From Candidatus Peregrinibacteria bacterium GW2011_GWF2_38_29 (lineage in GTDB: Bacteria; Patescibacteriota; Gracilibacteria; UBA1369; UBA12463), in contig LBUS01000002.1 of assembly GCA_000992695.1 (NCBI GenBank), forward strand, positions 79,153-143,152: a stretch of 64,000 nucleotides of DNA. Reading direction: 5' to 3'. Numbering within the stretch: the first letter of the stretch is position 1; each line of letters starts with the position of its first letter. Shown here one piece after another: positions 52,693 through 61,872 of the stretch. The position numbers and the translations under genes were made by a program. The notes under the pieces were generated by a model, which had not been told where the DNA came from, did not search any database, and was given only the letters and a program-made list of their open reading frames with translations.

Positions 52693-54606
52693 ATGGCGGA
52701 TAATACTCAAACTTCATCAAGTTATGGCGCAGATCAAATTCAGGTTTTGGAGGGTCTTGCTGCGGTTAGAAAGAGGCCCGGAATGTACATTGGAACTACT
52801 GATGTTGCCGGTTTACATCACTTGATTTGGGAAGTTGTTGACAACTCTATTGATGAAGCAATGGCCGGACATTGTAAAAATATTACGGTTATTATGATGA
52901 AGGATGGCGGTATTTCCGTTGAGGATGATGGACGCGGCATTCCTGTTGGAATTCAAAAACAAACCGGAAAGTCGGCCCTTGAAACAGTTTTAACCATTCT
53001 TCATGCAGGTGGAAAATTTGGAGACGGCGGGTATAAGATTTCCGGTGGTCTTCATGGAGTTGGAGTCTCCGTTGTTAATGCTCTTTCCACAAAGCTTATT
53101 GCTGAAGTTTGGACAGACGGTGGTTATTATAAGCAAGAATATAAGATAGGTGAGCCAAAAAGTGATATCCAAAAAATTGGAAAGTCGGATAAAAGAGGAA
53201 CGAAAATTACTTTTTATGCCGATCCTACAATATTCAAAATAACGGAATATGATTATACGACTGTTTTGAATAGAATGAGGCAACAGGCTTATTTAACAAA
53301 GGGTGTTACGATAAATGTTATTGATGAGCATGTTGATAAAAAATATAGATTTTATTTTGAAGGAGGCATAAGTTCATATGTTCATCATTTGAATCAAAAT
53401 AAAGAAACCCTTGGTGAAATTGTTCATATTGAAAAAGAGGCTCCGGAAGGCTTGATTGATGTTGCTCTTCAATATACTCAGACTTTTAATGAACATGTTT
53501 TTACTTTTGCGAATACGATTAATACTCCTGAAGGCGGTATGCATTTAACGGGCTTTAGGTCTGCTTTGACAAGAACTTTAAACAACTATGCTCGCAAAAA
53601 CGATATTCTTAAGGAAAAAGATGAGAATCTTACTTCTGACGATGTGCGTGAAGGTTTGACTGCGATTATTTCTGTTAAGATTCCTGATCCTCAATTTGAA
53701 GGTCAGACAAAGAGTAAACTTGGTAATGCGGAAGTTAGAACTGCTGTTGAGACTGCATTTGGCGAGGCATTTGAGATGTATTTAGATGAGCATCCTTCAG
53801 AAGGAAGGCTTATTCTTGGAAAATGTATTTTGGCTGTTCGCGCAAGACTTGCGGCTCGTGCCGCGCGCGATAGCGTTCTTAGAAAAGGTGTTCTTGAGGG
53901 CATGATGTTACCTGGAAAGCTTGCCGACTGTTCTTCTAAAGATTCAAAAAATTCAGAAATATTCATAGTTGAGGGAGATTCCGCCGGTGGTTCTGCCAAG
54001 CAAGGTAGAAACAGAGAATTTCAGGCTATTTTGCCACTTCGCGGTAAAATTTTGAACGTTGAACAGGCAAGACTTGATAAGATTATTGCGAATGCTGAAA
54101 TTAAGGCACTTATCATTGCGCTTGGTATTGGAATCGGTGAGACAATGGACGTCACCAAACTTCGTTATGATAAAGTCGTTATTATGACTGATGCAGACGT
54201 TGATGGTGCTCATATCCGAACTCTTCTTTTAACATTGTTCTATCGTCATTTTGCTCCGCTTGTTGAGCAAGGTCATATTTATATTGCTCAACCTCCTCTT
54301 TATAAACTTGCATCAGGTAAAACAACTCAATACGCTTATAACGATGAGGAAAAAGAAAGAATTCTTCAAGGCTTTACTCCAGGTCAAAAAGTTTCAATTC
54401 AACGCTACAAAGGTCTTGGAGAAATGAATCCTGAACAGCTTTGGGAAACAACAATGGATCCTGCGAGACGTATGATGCTGCAGGTTAGGATTGAAGATGC
54501 GGAAAGAGCTGAAGTTGTTTTTGATACCCTGATGGGCGCTGAAGTTATGCCAAGAAAGAAATTCATTCAAGCGCACGCTAAAAAAGTGAAAAATCTCGAT
54601 ATTTAA
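52693..54606 (+). CDS. gyrB: DNA gyrase subunit B
   Basis: ATPase subunit of gyrase, 637 residues. GHKL motifs: VDNSIDEAMAGHCKNITV, DGRGIPVGIQKQTGKSALE and GGLHGVGVSVVNALS. TOPRIM block: EIFIVEGDSAGGSAKQGRNR and DADVDGAHIRTLLL. C-terminal YKGLGEMNPEQLWETTMDP. I start at ATG 52693 (MADNTQTSSSYGADQIQVLE). A frame from 52546 would add 49 residues across the promoter. The closest relatives by motif could include ParE, but with a GyrA-box protein in the window gyrase is the natural reading. Confidence 0.96.
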   Translation: MADNTQTSSSYGADQIQVLEGLAAVRKRPGMYIGTTDVAGLHHLIWEVVDNSIDEAMAGHCKNITVIMMKDGGISVEDDGRGIPVGIQKQTGKSALETVLTILHAGGKFGDGGYKISGGLHGVGVSVVNALSTKLIAEVWTDGGYYKQEYKIGEPKSDIQKIGKSDKRGTKITFYADPTIFKITEYDYTTVLNRMRQQAYLTKGVTINVIDEHVDKKYRFYFEGGISSYVHHLNQNKETLGEIVHIEKEAPEGLIDVALQYTQTFNEHVFTFANTINTPEGGMHLTGFRSALTRTLNNYARKNDILKEKDENLTSDDVREGLTAIISVKIPDPQFEGQTKSKLGNAEVRTAVETAFGEAFEMYLDEHPSEGRLILGKCILAVRARLAARAARDSVLRKGVLEGMMLPGKLADCSSKDSKNSEIFIVEGDSAGGSAKQGRNREFQAILPLRGKILNVEQARLDKIIANAEIKALIIALGIGIGETMDVTKLRYDKVVIMTDADVDGAHIRTLLLTLFYRHFAPLVEQGHIYIAQPPLYKLASGKTTQYAYNDEEKERILQGFTPGQKVSIQRYKGLGEMNPEQLWETTMDPARRMMLQVRIEDAERAEVVFDTLMGAEVMPRKKFIQAHAKKVKNLDI

Positions 54607-54614
54607 TATTTTGA

Positions 54615-54642
54615 TTGATTTGTCTGATATCGATGATATAAT
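54615..54642 (+). promoter_or_regulatory. Promoter of rpsU
   Basis: TTGATT (54615-54620), 16 bp, perfect TATAAT (54637-54642). The mRNA leader would be about 50 nt, long for this window. Confidence 0.6.
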
Positions 54643-54681
54643 CTCATTTGCTGAAAAGCTAAAATTAATACTTAAAAAATT

Positions 54682-54692
54682 AAAGGAGGTGA
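54682..54692 (+). promoter_or_regulatory. Perfect Shine-Dalgarno sequence of rpsU
   Basis: AAAGGAGGTGA at 54682-54692. The GGAGG core ends 9 nt before the ATG. It is the only full-length Shine-Dalgarno sequence I found at a gene start in the window. Confidence 0.85.
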
Positions 54693-54698
54693 ATATAC

Positions 54699-54905
54699 AT
54701 GGAAATTAAAGTTGTAAAAAACTCGAAAGAATCGACAGAAAGACTTATTGCAAGGTTCACAAAAAAAGTTCACAGAAGCCGTATTTTAATTGATTTGAAA
54801 AGCAAGAGATATTGGCATAAACCAAAGTCAAGAAGACTTGTTAGAAAATCTGCAATCATGCGTGAGCACTATAGAAAACAAAAAGAGAACGTGAAGTTTT
54901 ATTAG
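54699..54905 (+). CDS. rpsU: Ribosomal protein bS21
   Basis: 68 residues, highly basic: IKVVKNSKESTERLIARFTK, then RRLVRKSAIMREHYRKQKEN. bS21 sits next to the 3' end of 16S rRNA in the small subunit, beside the anti-Shine-Dalgarno. The gene is monocistronic here: own promoter, unique strong ribosome-binding site, and an intrinsic terminator just after. In Bacteroidia, whose mRNAs also lack Shine-Dalgarno sequences, rpsU is a known exception and bS21 helps hide the anti-SD; a similar self-regulation is possible here. Confidence 0.95.
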   Translation: MEIKVVKNSKESTERLIARFTKKVHRSRILIDLKSKRYWHKPKSRRLVRKSAIMREHYRKQKENVKFY

Positions 54906-54922
54906 CGATAAAAATCAAAATT

Positions 54923-54954
54923 AAGGCCTCTGTTTTCGGAGGCCTTTTTCTTTT
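54923..54954 (+). terminator. Intrinsic terminator after rpsU
   Basis: Perfect 8-bp stem AAGGCCTC (54923-54930) and GAGGCCTT (54939-54946) with loop TGTTTTCG, then TTTTTCTTTT. The T-run touches the prmC ATG at 54955. Confidence 0.9.
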
Positions 54955-55800
54955 ATGACTATTTCAGAGACATTAAAATTTGGTAAGAATAAACTTTTTG
55001 GGCGTGAAAACGCTTATTTGGAAGCGGAAATTTTGCTTATGCATGTTCTTTCTCAAGCTCGTGAATATTTGTTCAAAAATCCGTCGATTGAAGTCGGATA
55101 TTTTAAAATGTTGAAATTTAGGAAGCTTTTGCATGCGGTTGGTCGAGGATTTCCGATTGCTTATATTCTTCATAAGAAAGAGTTTTTTGGTAAGGAATTT
55201 TATGTGAATGAGAATGTTTTGATTCCTCGTCCGGAAACTGAACTTCTTGTTGAGAATACGATTGATATTTTGCATCGATATTTCGCTTATAAGAAAGCTG
55301 TTTTGGCAGATATTGGCTCCGGGAGTGGATGTATAGGAGTTGGTATTGCTTTGAGTTGCAAGGATGTTTTTGTGAAATTTGTAGATATTTCGAGAAAAGC
55401 TTTAAAAGTTGCGAGCAAGAATGCAGATAAATATGATGTTTCTAAAAGAGCTGAATTCATCAAAGGATCATTATTGAATAAATTATTTGAACAACGAGTT
55501 GATGTTATGGTGGTAAATTTGCCATATATTGGGACTGAAAAATACAATTCAATTGATGAAAATGTGAAAAAGTACGAACCGCATTCTGCGCTTTATTCAG
55601 GGAAAGATGGCTTAGATTTGTATCGAGAATTTTTTGAGCAATTGTCGAAAATGAAACACCCTCCAAAGTTCGTTCTTGGTGAGTTTGGTTTTGGGCAGGG
55701 GAGCGAGATTTTGGCTATTTCGAACAAATTTTTTGTTCAAAAACCGATTTTTAAAAAAGACTATGCCGGGATTGAAAGAATGTTTATACTTACTTTATAA
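54955..55800 (+). CDS. prmC: Release-factor glutamine methyltransferase PrmC
   Basis: Methylates the GGQ glutamine of release factors. 281 residues. N-terminal helical domain, then NVLIPRPETELLVENTIDIL, SAM-binding ADIGSGSGCIGVGIAL, and the catalytic motif as VVNLPYIG (N-L-P-Y rather than N-P-P-Y). Its substrate gene prfA follows after 7 nt, a classical pairing. The start codon lies at the end of the rpsU terminator with no room for a leader, so either read-through or a leaderless start is needed; I see no -10 box at the right distance. Confidence 0.95.
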   Translation: MTISETLKFGKNKLFGRENAYLEAEILLMHVLSQAREYLFKNPSIEVGYFKMLKFRKLLHAVGRGFPIAYILHKKEFFGKEFYVNENVLIPRPETELLVENTIDILHRYFAYKKAVLADIGSGSGCIGVGIALSCKDVFVKFVDISRKALKVASKNADKYDVSKRAEFIKGSLLNKLFEQRVDVMVVNLPYIGTEKYNSIDENVKKYEPHSALYSGKDGLDLYREFFEQLSKMKHPPKFVLGEFGFGQGSEILAISNKFFVQKPIFKKDYAGIERMFILTL

Positions 55801-55801
55801 A
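55772..55801 (+). promoter_or_regulatory. Internal promoter of a leaderless prfA mRNA
   Basis: TTGAAA (55772-55777), 18 bp, TATAAA (55796-55801), then 6 nt to the ATG at 55808. It lies inside the end of prmC and overlaps its stop. Confidence 0.5.
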
Positions 55802-55807
55802 TAATAT

Positions 55808-56884
55808 ATGGATTTAAAAACTAAACTTCAAAAATTAGAGGCTGAATATAAGGTTTTACAGAGTGAATTATCGAGTCCTGATATTTCGAATAATGTGCAG
55901 AGGATGAAGGAAATTGGGCTTCGCTTGAAACAGTTGGAACCGGCTATGAATTTGTATCAAGAGTTACTTCAGGCTGAAAAAGAGATTGATGAGGCAAATT
56001 CGATTTTATTTTCAAATTCCGAAAAAGACTTTAAAGATTTAGCTGAAGAGCAATTATCTTCTGCTCAGACAAAGTTGAACAAATTATTTGAACAGATAAA
56101 AGTTGAATTGCTTCCAAAAGATCCAAATGATGATAAAAACTGCATCGTTGAACTTAGAGCTGGAGTTGGCGGTGAAGAAGCTGCGCTTTTTGCTGCGAAT
56201 CTTGGGAGAATGTATATGAGATGGGCTGATAACCATAACTATAAAACTGAGATTTTGAGTGGTTCTGAAGCTACGGCTGGAGGTTCTAAGGAATTGATTT
56301 TTAAGATTGTTGGAGACGGCGTTTATGGAAAGATGAAATATGAAAGTGGAGTTCATCGCGTTCAAAGAATCCCAACAACTGAGGCGCAAGGCAGAATTCA
56401 CACTTCAACTGCGACTGTTGCTGTTTTGCCTGAAATTGAAGAAATAGATTTTAAAATTGAAGATAAAGATTTGCGAATTGATGTTTATCGATCATCAGGG
56501 GCAGGTGGTCAGAGTGTTAATACAACTGATTCTGCGGTGCGTATTACGCACGTTCCGACCGGAGTTGTTGTTGCGTGCCAAGATGAGCGAAGTCAGCTTA
56601 AAAATAAGAGCAAGGCAATGTCGATTTTGCGTTCAAGGTTGTATACATATGAAGAAGAAAAGCGTATGAAGGAAATAGGCGCACAGAGGGCAATTCAGAT
56701 TGGAACAGGGGATAGGTCTGAGAAAATTCGCACATATAATTTTCCGCAGGATCGCGTTACGGACCATCGAATTAAGGTGAGCTTTAACAATTTGCCATCT
56801 ATAATGGAAGGCAGCATTGATGAAATGATTGAGGCTTTGATTGCAAATGATCAGGCGGCGAAATTGAGCGTTGAAAAGGATTAA
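55808..56884 (+). CDS. prfA: Peptide chain release factor 1
   Basis: Releases peptides at UAA and UAG. 358 residues, usual length. N-terminal coiled domain, then [40 protein letters not shown], and the catalytic GGQ in [20 protein letters not shown]. The C-terminal part includes [22 protein letters not shown]1 rather than RF2 is supported by length and pairing with prmC, but the tripeptide anticodon was not checked by alignment. The end overlaps convergent nadB by 4 nt. Confidence 0.95.
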   Translation: MDLKTKLQKLEAEYKVLQSELSSPDISNNVQRMKEIGLRLKQLEPAMNLYQELLQAEKEIDEANSILFSNSEKDFKDLAEEQLSSAQTKLNKLFEQIKVELLPKDPNDDKNCIVELRAGVGGEEAALFAANLGRMYMRWADNHNYKTEILSGSEATAGGSKELIFKIVGDGVYGKMKYESGVHRVQRIPTTEAQGRIHTSTATVAVLPEIEEIDFKIEDKDLRIDVYRSSGAGGQSVNTTDSAVRITHVPTGVVVACQDERSQLKNKSKAMSILRSRLYTYEEEKRMKEIGAQRAIQIGTGDRSEKIRTYNFPQDRVTDHRIKVSFNNLPSIMEGSIDEMIEALIANDQAAKLSVEKD

Positions 56885-58386
56885 CTTATGAAGTGGCAGC
56901 CGATGGACTTTTTTCGGAGCAAGGCGGATTCTGTGATTATTTGGCTGACGAGGATCATGTTTTTTGTTTCTGCGATTTTCATATTGGTTTCGTTTTTCGG
57001 TAAAAGATTTTCGAGTTTGCTGAGTTCTTTTAGGTTTTCTTTTAGCTGTTTTGTTGTGCGGAGAATGCCTGTATTTTGCCACATAAGAAATTGAATTTTT
57101 TCTTTTATTTTAGCTATTTTTGAGTTTGTGATGGGTGCGGTTTTTGCGATTTTTGGCGTGGCGATTTTTATTGTTTTGATGGAGGCTGTTGATCCGAGGT
57201 TTTTTGTTTTAGCGATATTTTTGAGTTGTTTTGTTATTTCTTCGCTAAAAACCATTGCTTCAAGAAGTGAATTTGAAGCAAGCCTGTTTGCTCCGTGAAC
57301 GCCCGTGCAAGTCATTTCTCCGAATGCGTAAAGGTTTTTTATGCCCGGAGAACAATTTAAATTTACTTTTATTCCACCACAAAGATAATGCGCTGCCGGA
57401 GTGACGGGAATTTTATCTTTTGTTAAATCGAGGTTGTAGTTTTTCTTTAAAGTTGAGTAGATTTTTGGGAAGCGTTTGCGAATGAAATCCGGTTTTTCGT
57501 GAGATATATCAAGAAAAATTGTTCCTGATTTTTGCTCGGCATAAATTTCACGTGCAACGATATCACGAGGTGCGAGTTCGGCGAGCTTGTGGGCTCTTTT
57601 CATGAATCTTTCGCCTTTTGAATTGATTAGAATTGCGCCTTCGCCACGGAGTGATTCGGAAAGTAAGAATAGCGGTTTGCGTGGTATTGCGAGAGCGGTT
57701 GGGTGAAATTGAATGAACTCCATGTCTTCAGCTTTTGCGCCTGCGCGTAGGCCCATTGCAATGCCGTCTCCGGTTGAGATTTCCGGGTTGGTTGTGTATT
57801 TATAAACTTGGCCGGTTCCGCCCGTTGCAAGGATCACTGCGCGAGCGAAAATGTTTTCAATTTTATTGTTTCGAATTATTTGAATTCCGTAGCAGATTTT
57901 ATTTTCAGTTATTAAATCGAGCGCGAATGCATTTTCGAAAATCGTGATTTTTTTATTTTGTTTTACGGCTTGTATAAGCGTTTTTTCGATTTCCGCGCCC
58001 GTGTGGTCGCCCGCATAAGCTATTCTGTATTCCGAATGTCCGCCTTCACGAGTTAAAGATAAATTGCTTACATTTTGCGGATTTTTTATTTCAAAATGTA
58101 CGCCGATTTGCATGAGTTTTTTAATTGCTTTTGGGCCATTTTTAACCATAAATTCAACTGCGCGTTTATTGTTGTGAAAGCATCCTGCCGTCATCGTATC
58201 TTCCACGTGTTTTTTGAAATTGTCGGTTTTGTTTAAAACTGCGGCAATTCCGCCTTGTGCAAAATTGGTGTTGGAATTGATTAAGCGTTTTTTTGTGATA
58301 ATTAAAACTTTGCCGAATTTTGAGGCGTTTAAGGCTGAGTTTAGACCTGCAATTCCTGAGCCGACGATGATGAAGTCAAATTTCAT
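56881..58386 (-). CDS. nadB: L-aspartate oxidase NadB
   Basis: Flavoenzyme for the first step of de novo NAD synthesis (aspartate to iminoaspartate). 501 residues. FAD-binding [82 protein letters not shown] and [20 protein letters not shown]. These separate it from succinate dehydrogenase. The partners nadA and nadC are not in the window; nadB is alone, leaderless, and divergent from tatD. De novo NAD synthesis would be unusual for a strongly reduced symbiont. Confidence 0.95.
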   Translation of the reverse strand: MKFDFIIVGSGIAGLNSALNASKFGKVLIITKKRLINSNTNFAQGGIAAVLNKTDNFKKHVEDTMTAGCFHNNKRAVEFMVKNGPKAIKKLMQIGVHFEIKNPQNVSNLSLTREGGHSEYRIAYAGDHTGAEIEKTLIQAVKQNKKITIFENAFALDLITENKICYGIQIIRNNKIENIFARAVILATGGTGQVYKYTTNPEISTGDGIAMGLRAGAKAEDMEFIQFHPTALAIPRKPLFLLSESLRGEGAILINSKGERFMKRAHKLAELAPRDIVAREIYAEQKSGTIFLDISHEKPDFIRKRFPKIYSTLKKNYNLDLTKDKIPVTPAAHYLCGGIKVNLNCSPGIKNLYAFGEMTCTGVHGANRLASNSLLEAMVFSEEITKQLKNIAKTKNLGSTASIKTIKIATPKIAKTAPITNSKIAKIKEKIQFLMWQNTGILRTTKQLKENLKELSKLENLLPKNETNMKIAETKNMILVSQIITESALLRKKSIGCHFIS

Positions 58387-58392
58387 GCTTGA

Positions 58393-58398
58393 ATTATA
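58393..58398 (-). promoter_or_regulatory. -10 box of a leaderless nadB mRNA
   Basis: Minus strand TATAAT (58398-58393) followed by 6 nt (TCAAGC) and the ATG at 58386. No convincing -35 box; the place is taken by the hairpin CGCGCC-AGC-GGCGCG (58402-58416). Confidence 0.55.
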
Positions 58399-58401
58399 TC
58401 A

Positions 58402-58503
58402 CGCGCCGCTGGCGCGTTGAATGGGGGACGGAGGTAGTGCGACGCAAAAATGTGCTTTGTACCTCCGTCCCCGTGAACCTTGCGCCTCAACCTCCGTCCC
58501 CGT
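58402..58503. repeat. REP-like GC-rich inverted and direct repeats between nadB and tatD
   Basis: Hairpin CGCGCC-GCT-GGCGCG (58402-58416). Then a perfect 13-bp inverted repeat GGGGACGGAGGTA (58424-58436) and TACCTCCGTCCCC (58460-58472) around a 23-nt centre. ACCTCCGTCCCCGT occurs again as an identical direct copy (58461-58474 and 58490-58503). The base composition is far from the surrounding DNA, suggesting an inserted element. Confidence 0.75.
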
Positions 58504-58508
58504 ATAAT
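58480..58508 (+). promoter_or_regulatory. Promoter of a leaderless tatD mRNA
   Basis: TTGCGC (58480-58485), 17 bp, perfect TATAAT (58503-58508), 6 nt to ATG 58515. The -35 box and spacer are within the REP-like repeat, so the element has become part of the promoter. Confidence 0.65.
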
Positions 58509-58514
58509 CTGGTC

Positions 58515-59288
58515 ATGTTTATTGATACACATGCACATTTAACTTTTCCTGAATTTGAGCCTGATTTGGAGCAGGTGATTGATCGTGCAAAAAAGGCTGG
58601 AGTTGAAAAAATCATTAATATTGGTTGTGATCTAAAAAGTTGTTCAGGCGTGCTTGAGTTAAGTGCCAAATATGGCTTTATGTACTCAGCTTTAGGCATG
58701 CATCCATATGAGGCAAAATTGGTTGATGAGGCACTTATGAGCAAATTTTTTGAACAAGTGCAGACGGATAAGAAAGTGGGTAAAAAAATTGTTGCAATTG
58801 GTGAAATTGGATTGGATTATTTTAAAGCGCAAATTTCGCATGAAGAGCAAATTCGAGCATTTAAGTTTCAGCTTGAATTAGCCAAAAACTTAGACTTGCC
58901 GGTTATTATTCACGCTCGTGATTCGGAAGCTGATGTTCTTCAAATTTTGCAGGATTTTAAAGGGCTGCGATTTGTTTTTCATTGCTATACCGGTAATGTT
59001 GATTTTGCGAAGCAGATTTGGGATAGGGGAGGAATGATATCTTTTACGGGGATTTCTACTTATCCAAAAGCGCAAAATGTGCGTGATACGATTTTTGTGG
59101 CGCCAATTAATCGGATTATGATCGAGACGGATTGCCCATTTTTGGCTCCACAGGCGTTTCGTGGACAGAGAAACGAGCCGGCTTTTGTCGTTGAAGTTGC
59201 GAAAGAGATTCAGAATATAAAGGGCTTGGATATGCCAACTTTGGAGGTACAGTTGCAGAAGAATTCAGAGGAGTTTTTTGGGATTTAA
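58515..59288 (+). CDS. tatD: TatD-family metal-dependent hydrolase
   Basis: TIM-barrel metallohydrolase, 257 residues, typical length. MFIDTHAHLTFPEFEPDLEQ carries the H-x-H metal pair, GEIGLDYFKAQISHEEQIRA the Glu, VIIHARDSEADVLQI and FHCYTGNVDFAKQIW the His ligands, and MIETDCPFLAP the Asp. TatD proteins are 3'-5' DNA/RNA exonucleases. A start at 58389 would run through the GC-rich repeat and promoter and is rejected. The end overlaps convergent radA by 4 nt. Confidence 0.94.
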   Translation: MFIDTHAHLTFPEFEPDLEQVIDRAKKAGVEKIINIGCDLKSCSGVLELSAKYGFMYSALGMHPYEAKLVDEALMSKFFEQVQTDKKVGKKIVAIGEIGLDYFKAQISHEEQIRAFKFQLELAKNLDLPVIIHARDSEADVLQILQDFKGLRFVFHCYTGNVDFAKQIWDRGGMISFTGISTYPKAQNVRDTIFVAPINRIMIETDCPFLAPQAFRGQRNEPAFVVEVAKEIQNIKGLDMPTLEVQLQKNSEEFFGI

Positions 59289-60625
59289 TTTAACATTTTC
59301 ATCGCATCTCTAATCATTTTCACCTGAATCACTTCAGCTTTTGAAGAAATGTTTTCTTTTGTTTGAGAAATAACGATTTGCTTGAAGCCCAGTTTTTCGG
59401 CTTCCATAACGCGACGTGAGAGCTGTGCAATTGGGCGGGTTTCACCCGTTAAGCCGACTTCGCCGATTGCGCATAAATCATGTGGGATTGGGATTTTTTT
59501 GATTGATGAGGCGATTGCGAGAAGAACCGCTAAGTCTGCGGCAGGATCAGTCAAGCGGAGTCCGCCGGCAATGTTTATGAAGACGTCTTGGCTTTGGAGC
59601 TTGATGTTCGCGTGTTTTTCTAAAACTGCGATGAGCATCTGGAGGCGATTTAAATCAAAGCCGTTTGCTGTGCGTTTTGGATAGCCAAAATTTGAATAAT
59701 TCGTTAGTGCTTGGACTTCAATTAAAAATGGGCGTGTTCCTTCGATTGCGACTGTTACGACTGTCCCTGAAGATTCCGAATTTCTATTATCGATAAATAT
59801 TGAAGATGGGTTTTTGACTTCTTTTAAGCCGCTTTCCGCCATTTCAAAAATACCGACTTCATTTGTTGATCCAAAGCGGTTTTTTGTTCCGCGGAAAATA
59901 CGAAGATTTTGGTAGCGTTCGCCTTCGATGTAAATAACGGCATCAACAACGTGTTCGAGGGTTTTTGGACCTGCGAGTGCACCATCTTTTACAACGTGCC
60001 CGATTATGAAAATTGGGATTTTATATGTTTTTGCAAAGCTTATAATCGCTTCTGCGCAGAGTTTAATTTGATTGCTTGATCCTGCGGTTGATGGCACGTT
60101 TTCACTTGAGATTGTTTGAATGGAGTCGATTATTGCGAAATCTGGTTTTTCGGCCTCCAGAGTGCCTAAAACTTCTTCTAAACTATTTGTGGAAATCATT
60201 TGAATATTTTCAGATGTGATGCCAAGCCTTTGTGCACGCATGGAGATTTGATCCAACCCTTCTTCGCCGGAAATATAAAGCACGTTTTTATTTTGACGCG
60301 CGATTGTTTCGCAGATTTGGAGCGTTATTGTTGATTTGCCGATTCCGGGCTCACCGCTGAGCAAAGTGACGCTTCCGGAAACGATTCCGCCGCCAAGAAC
60401 GCGATCGAGTTCTTCTATGTTTGTTGGAATTTTTGAATAAGCTTTTGATATTGATGAGAGCTTCCTTGGGGCGATTGCTTTAAGTCCTGCGGTTTTTTTT
60501 GGTGCGCCTGTCATTACGGTTTCTTCTTTAAACGTATTCCACTTGTCGCAATTTGAACATTTTCCAACCCATTTATTGGATTGGTATCCGCAATTTTCGC
60601 AAATGAATAATGTTTTTGTTTTCAT
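59285..60625 (-). CDS. radA: DNA repair protein RadA (Sms)
   Basis: RecA-like branch-migration helicase. 446 residues. Four-Cys zinc finger CENCGYQSNKWVGKCSNCDK at the N-terminus, Walker A LLSGEPGIGKSTITLQI, RadA-specific KNRFGSTNEVG, and a C-terminal Lon-protease-like domain (DVFINIAGGLRLTDPAADLA) without a catalytic Ser-Lys pair expected. Co-transcribed with the upstream glycosyltransferase (4-nt gap), with no functional link obvious. Confidence 0.96.
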   Translation of the reverse strand: MKTKTLFICENCGYQSNKWVGKCSNCDKWNTFKEETVMTGAPKKTAGLKAIAPRKLSSISKAYSKIPTNIEELDRVLGGGIVSGSVTLLSGEPGIGKSTITLQICETIARQNKNVLYISGEEGLDQISMRAQRLGITSENIQMISTNSLEEVLGTLEAEKPDFAIIDSIQTISSENVPSTAGSSNQIKLCAEAIISFAKTYKIPIFIIGHVVKDGALAGPKTLEHVVDAVIYIEGERYQNLRIFRGTKNRFGSTNEVGIFEMAESGLKEVKNPSSIFIDNRNSESSGTVVTVAIEGTRPFLIEVQALTNYSNFGYPKRTANGFDLNRLQMLIAVLEKHANIKLQSQDVFINIAGGLRLTDPAADLAVLLAIASSIKKIPIPHDLCAIGEVGLTGETRPIAQLSRRVMEAEKLGFKQIVISQTKENISSKAEVIQVKMIRDAMKMLN

Positions 60626-60629
60626 AGTT

Positions 60630-61766
60630 TTAGCTTTTGAGCTGTGGTTTTGAGTTTTGAGTTGTGAGATTTGAGATTACTTTATCATAGATTATTTCAG
60701 TTTTTTTAGCCATAGTTTCGGCGTTAAATTTTTCATAAACTTTTTCTAAACCAGTTTGTACAAATTTTTTGTTCAACTCGTCGTTTTTAAGTAGGATTTT
60801 TATTGCATCTGTAAGTGCGTCTGCGTCTTTTGGTGGTACAAGTAAGCCATTTTTGTTATTTTCGATTATTTCCGGAATTCCGCCGGAGTTTGTCGCAATT
60901 ATTGGCAATTTTGCGAGAGTTGCTTCGAGTAAGACGAGTCCAAAAGCTTCATGGAGAGAGGGGAGCACGAATATATTTGCGGAGGCCATGAGTTCCGGAA
61001 TATCATTTCTCCAGCCGAGGAATTTTACTTGTTCCGAGATGTTTAATTTTTGGGTTAATTCTTGAAGTTCGAATTTTTGTGGACCTTCGCCGACGATTTG
61101 TAATATCAAATTTTTATCGTTAATTTGAGCGAAAGCTTCGATTAGGTATTTTAAACCTTTGCGTGGATGCAAAGCCGCGACGGTGAGAATTATTTTTGGA
61201 TTGTTTTGGTTAGGATCATTTTTAGTGTGTGCGATTTTTTCTTCAAATTCTGCGACATTGATTCCATTATGCACAACTGAGATTTTGCTTGTTACATGCG
61301 GATAAAGCGCTGTTAATAATTTCTTATTTTCTTCTGAAATCGCAATTATTTCGGAAACATTTTTTAAAAGCCATTTTTTGAATGCGGTTTTGAAAGGCGA
61401 GATTTCGCCTGGATCGTGTTCTGTGATAACAAGCGGGATTTTGCATGATTTGCTGGCTAAATAAGCGTATCTGCATGATGCGGGATTCCAAACGTGTGCG
61501 TGAAGAATTTCTATTTTATTTTCGCGGATTATTTTTTTTAGTTGAAAATAGTGACGCGGATCATGTTTGTGAATTACATTTAATCTGAATATTTTTGAAC
61601 CGGTTTTTTCAAATTTTTCCGCCAAGTCGTTAACTGATTTTGCTTTTGCACAAGCCAAAAATAGGTTGTATTTTTGTTTATCTAAAAACTTGGCAAGTAT
61701 TGTCATTTGTCTTTCGGCGCCTCCACAAATTGGCGTGTCTGTATAAAATAAAATGTTTTTTGGCAT
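60630..61766 (-). CDS. GT4 family glycosyltransferase
   Basis: 378 residues, GT-B fold retaining glycosyltransferase. N-domain: FYTDTPICGGAERQMTILAK. C-domain: ILTVAALHPRKGLKYLIEAF, LGWRNDIPELMASANIFVLP and the E-x7-E motif in SLHEAFGLVLLEATLAKLPI. It probably adds a sugar to a lipid-linked or surface glycan; donor unknown (manC makes GDP-mannose available). The last ~14 residues (SNLTTQNSKPQLKS) are encoded by degenerate CTCAAAA heptamers, so the C-terminus is derived from a repeat. Confidence 0.9.
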   Translation of the reverse strand: MPKNILFYTDTPICGGAERQMTILAKFLDKQKYNLFLACAKAKSVNDLAEKFEKTGSKIFRLNVIHKHDPRHYFQLKKIIRENKIEILHAHVWNPASCRYAYLASKSCKIPLVITEHDPGEISPFKTAFKKWLLKNVSEIIAISEENKKLLTALYPHVTSKISVVHNGINVAEFEEKIAHTKNDPNQNNPKIILTVAALHPRKGLKYLIEAFAQINDKNLILQIVGEGPQKFELQELTQKLNISEQVKFLGWRNDIPELMASANIFVLPSLHEAFGLVLLEATLAKLPIIATNSGGIPEIIENNKNGLLVPPKDADALTDAIKILLKNDELNKKFVQTGLEKVYEKFNAETMAKKTEIIYDKVISNLTTQNSKPQLKS

Positions 61767-61821
61767 AAATGTTTGTTCGTGTGTATTTTAGCAAAAAAAA
61801 CGGTTGTAAATTTATCTTGGC

Positions 61822-61849
61822 TTGATTAAATTTGGAAAGTGGGTATAAT
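61822..61849 (+). promoter_or_regulatory. Promoter of the Cys-containing orphan gene
   Basis: TTGATT (61822-61827), 16 bp, perfect TATAAT (61844-61849), 23 nt before the ATG. Confidence 0.6.
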
Positions 61850-61872
61850 AAAAATCTGTAATAAAATAATTT

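Noticed and set aside
58389..58514. N-terminal extension of tatD
   Set aside because: Encoded by the GC-rich repeat and the -10 box; TatD proteins begin at MFIDTHAHL.
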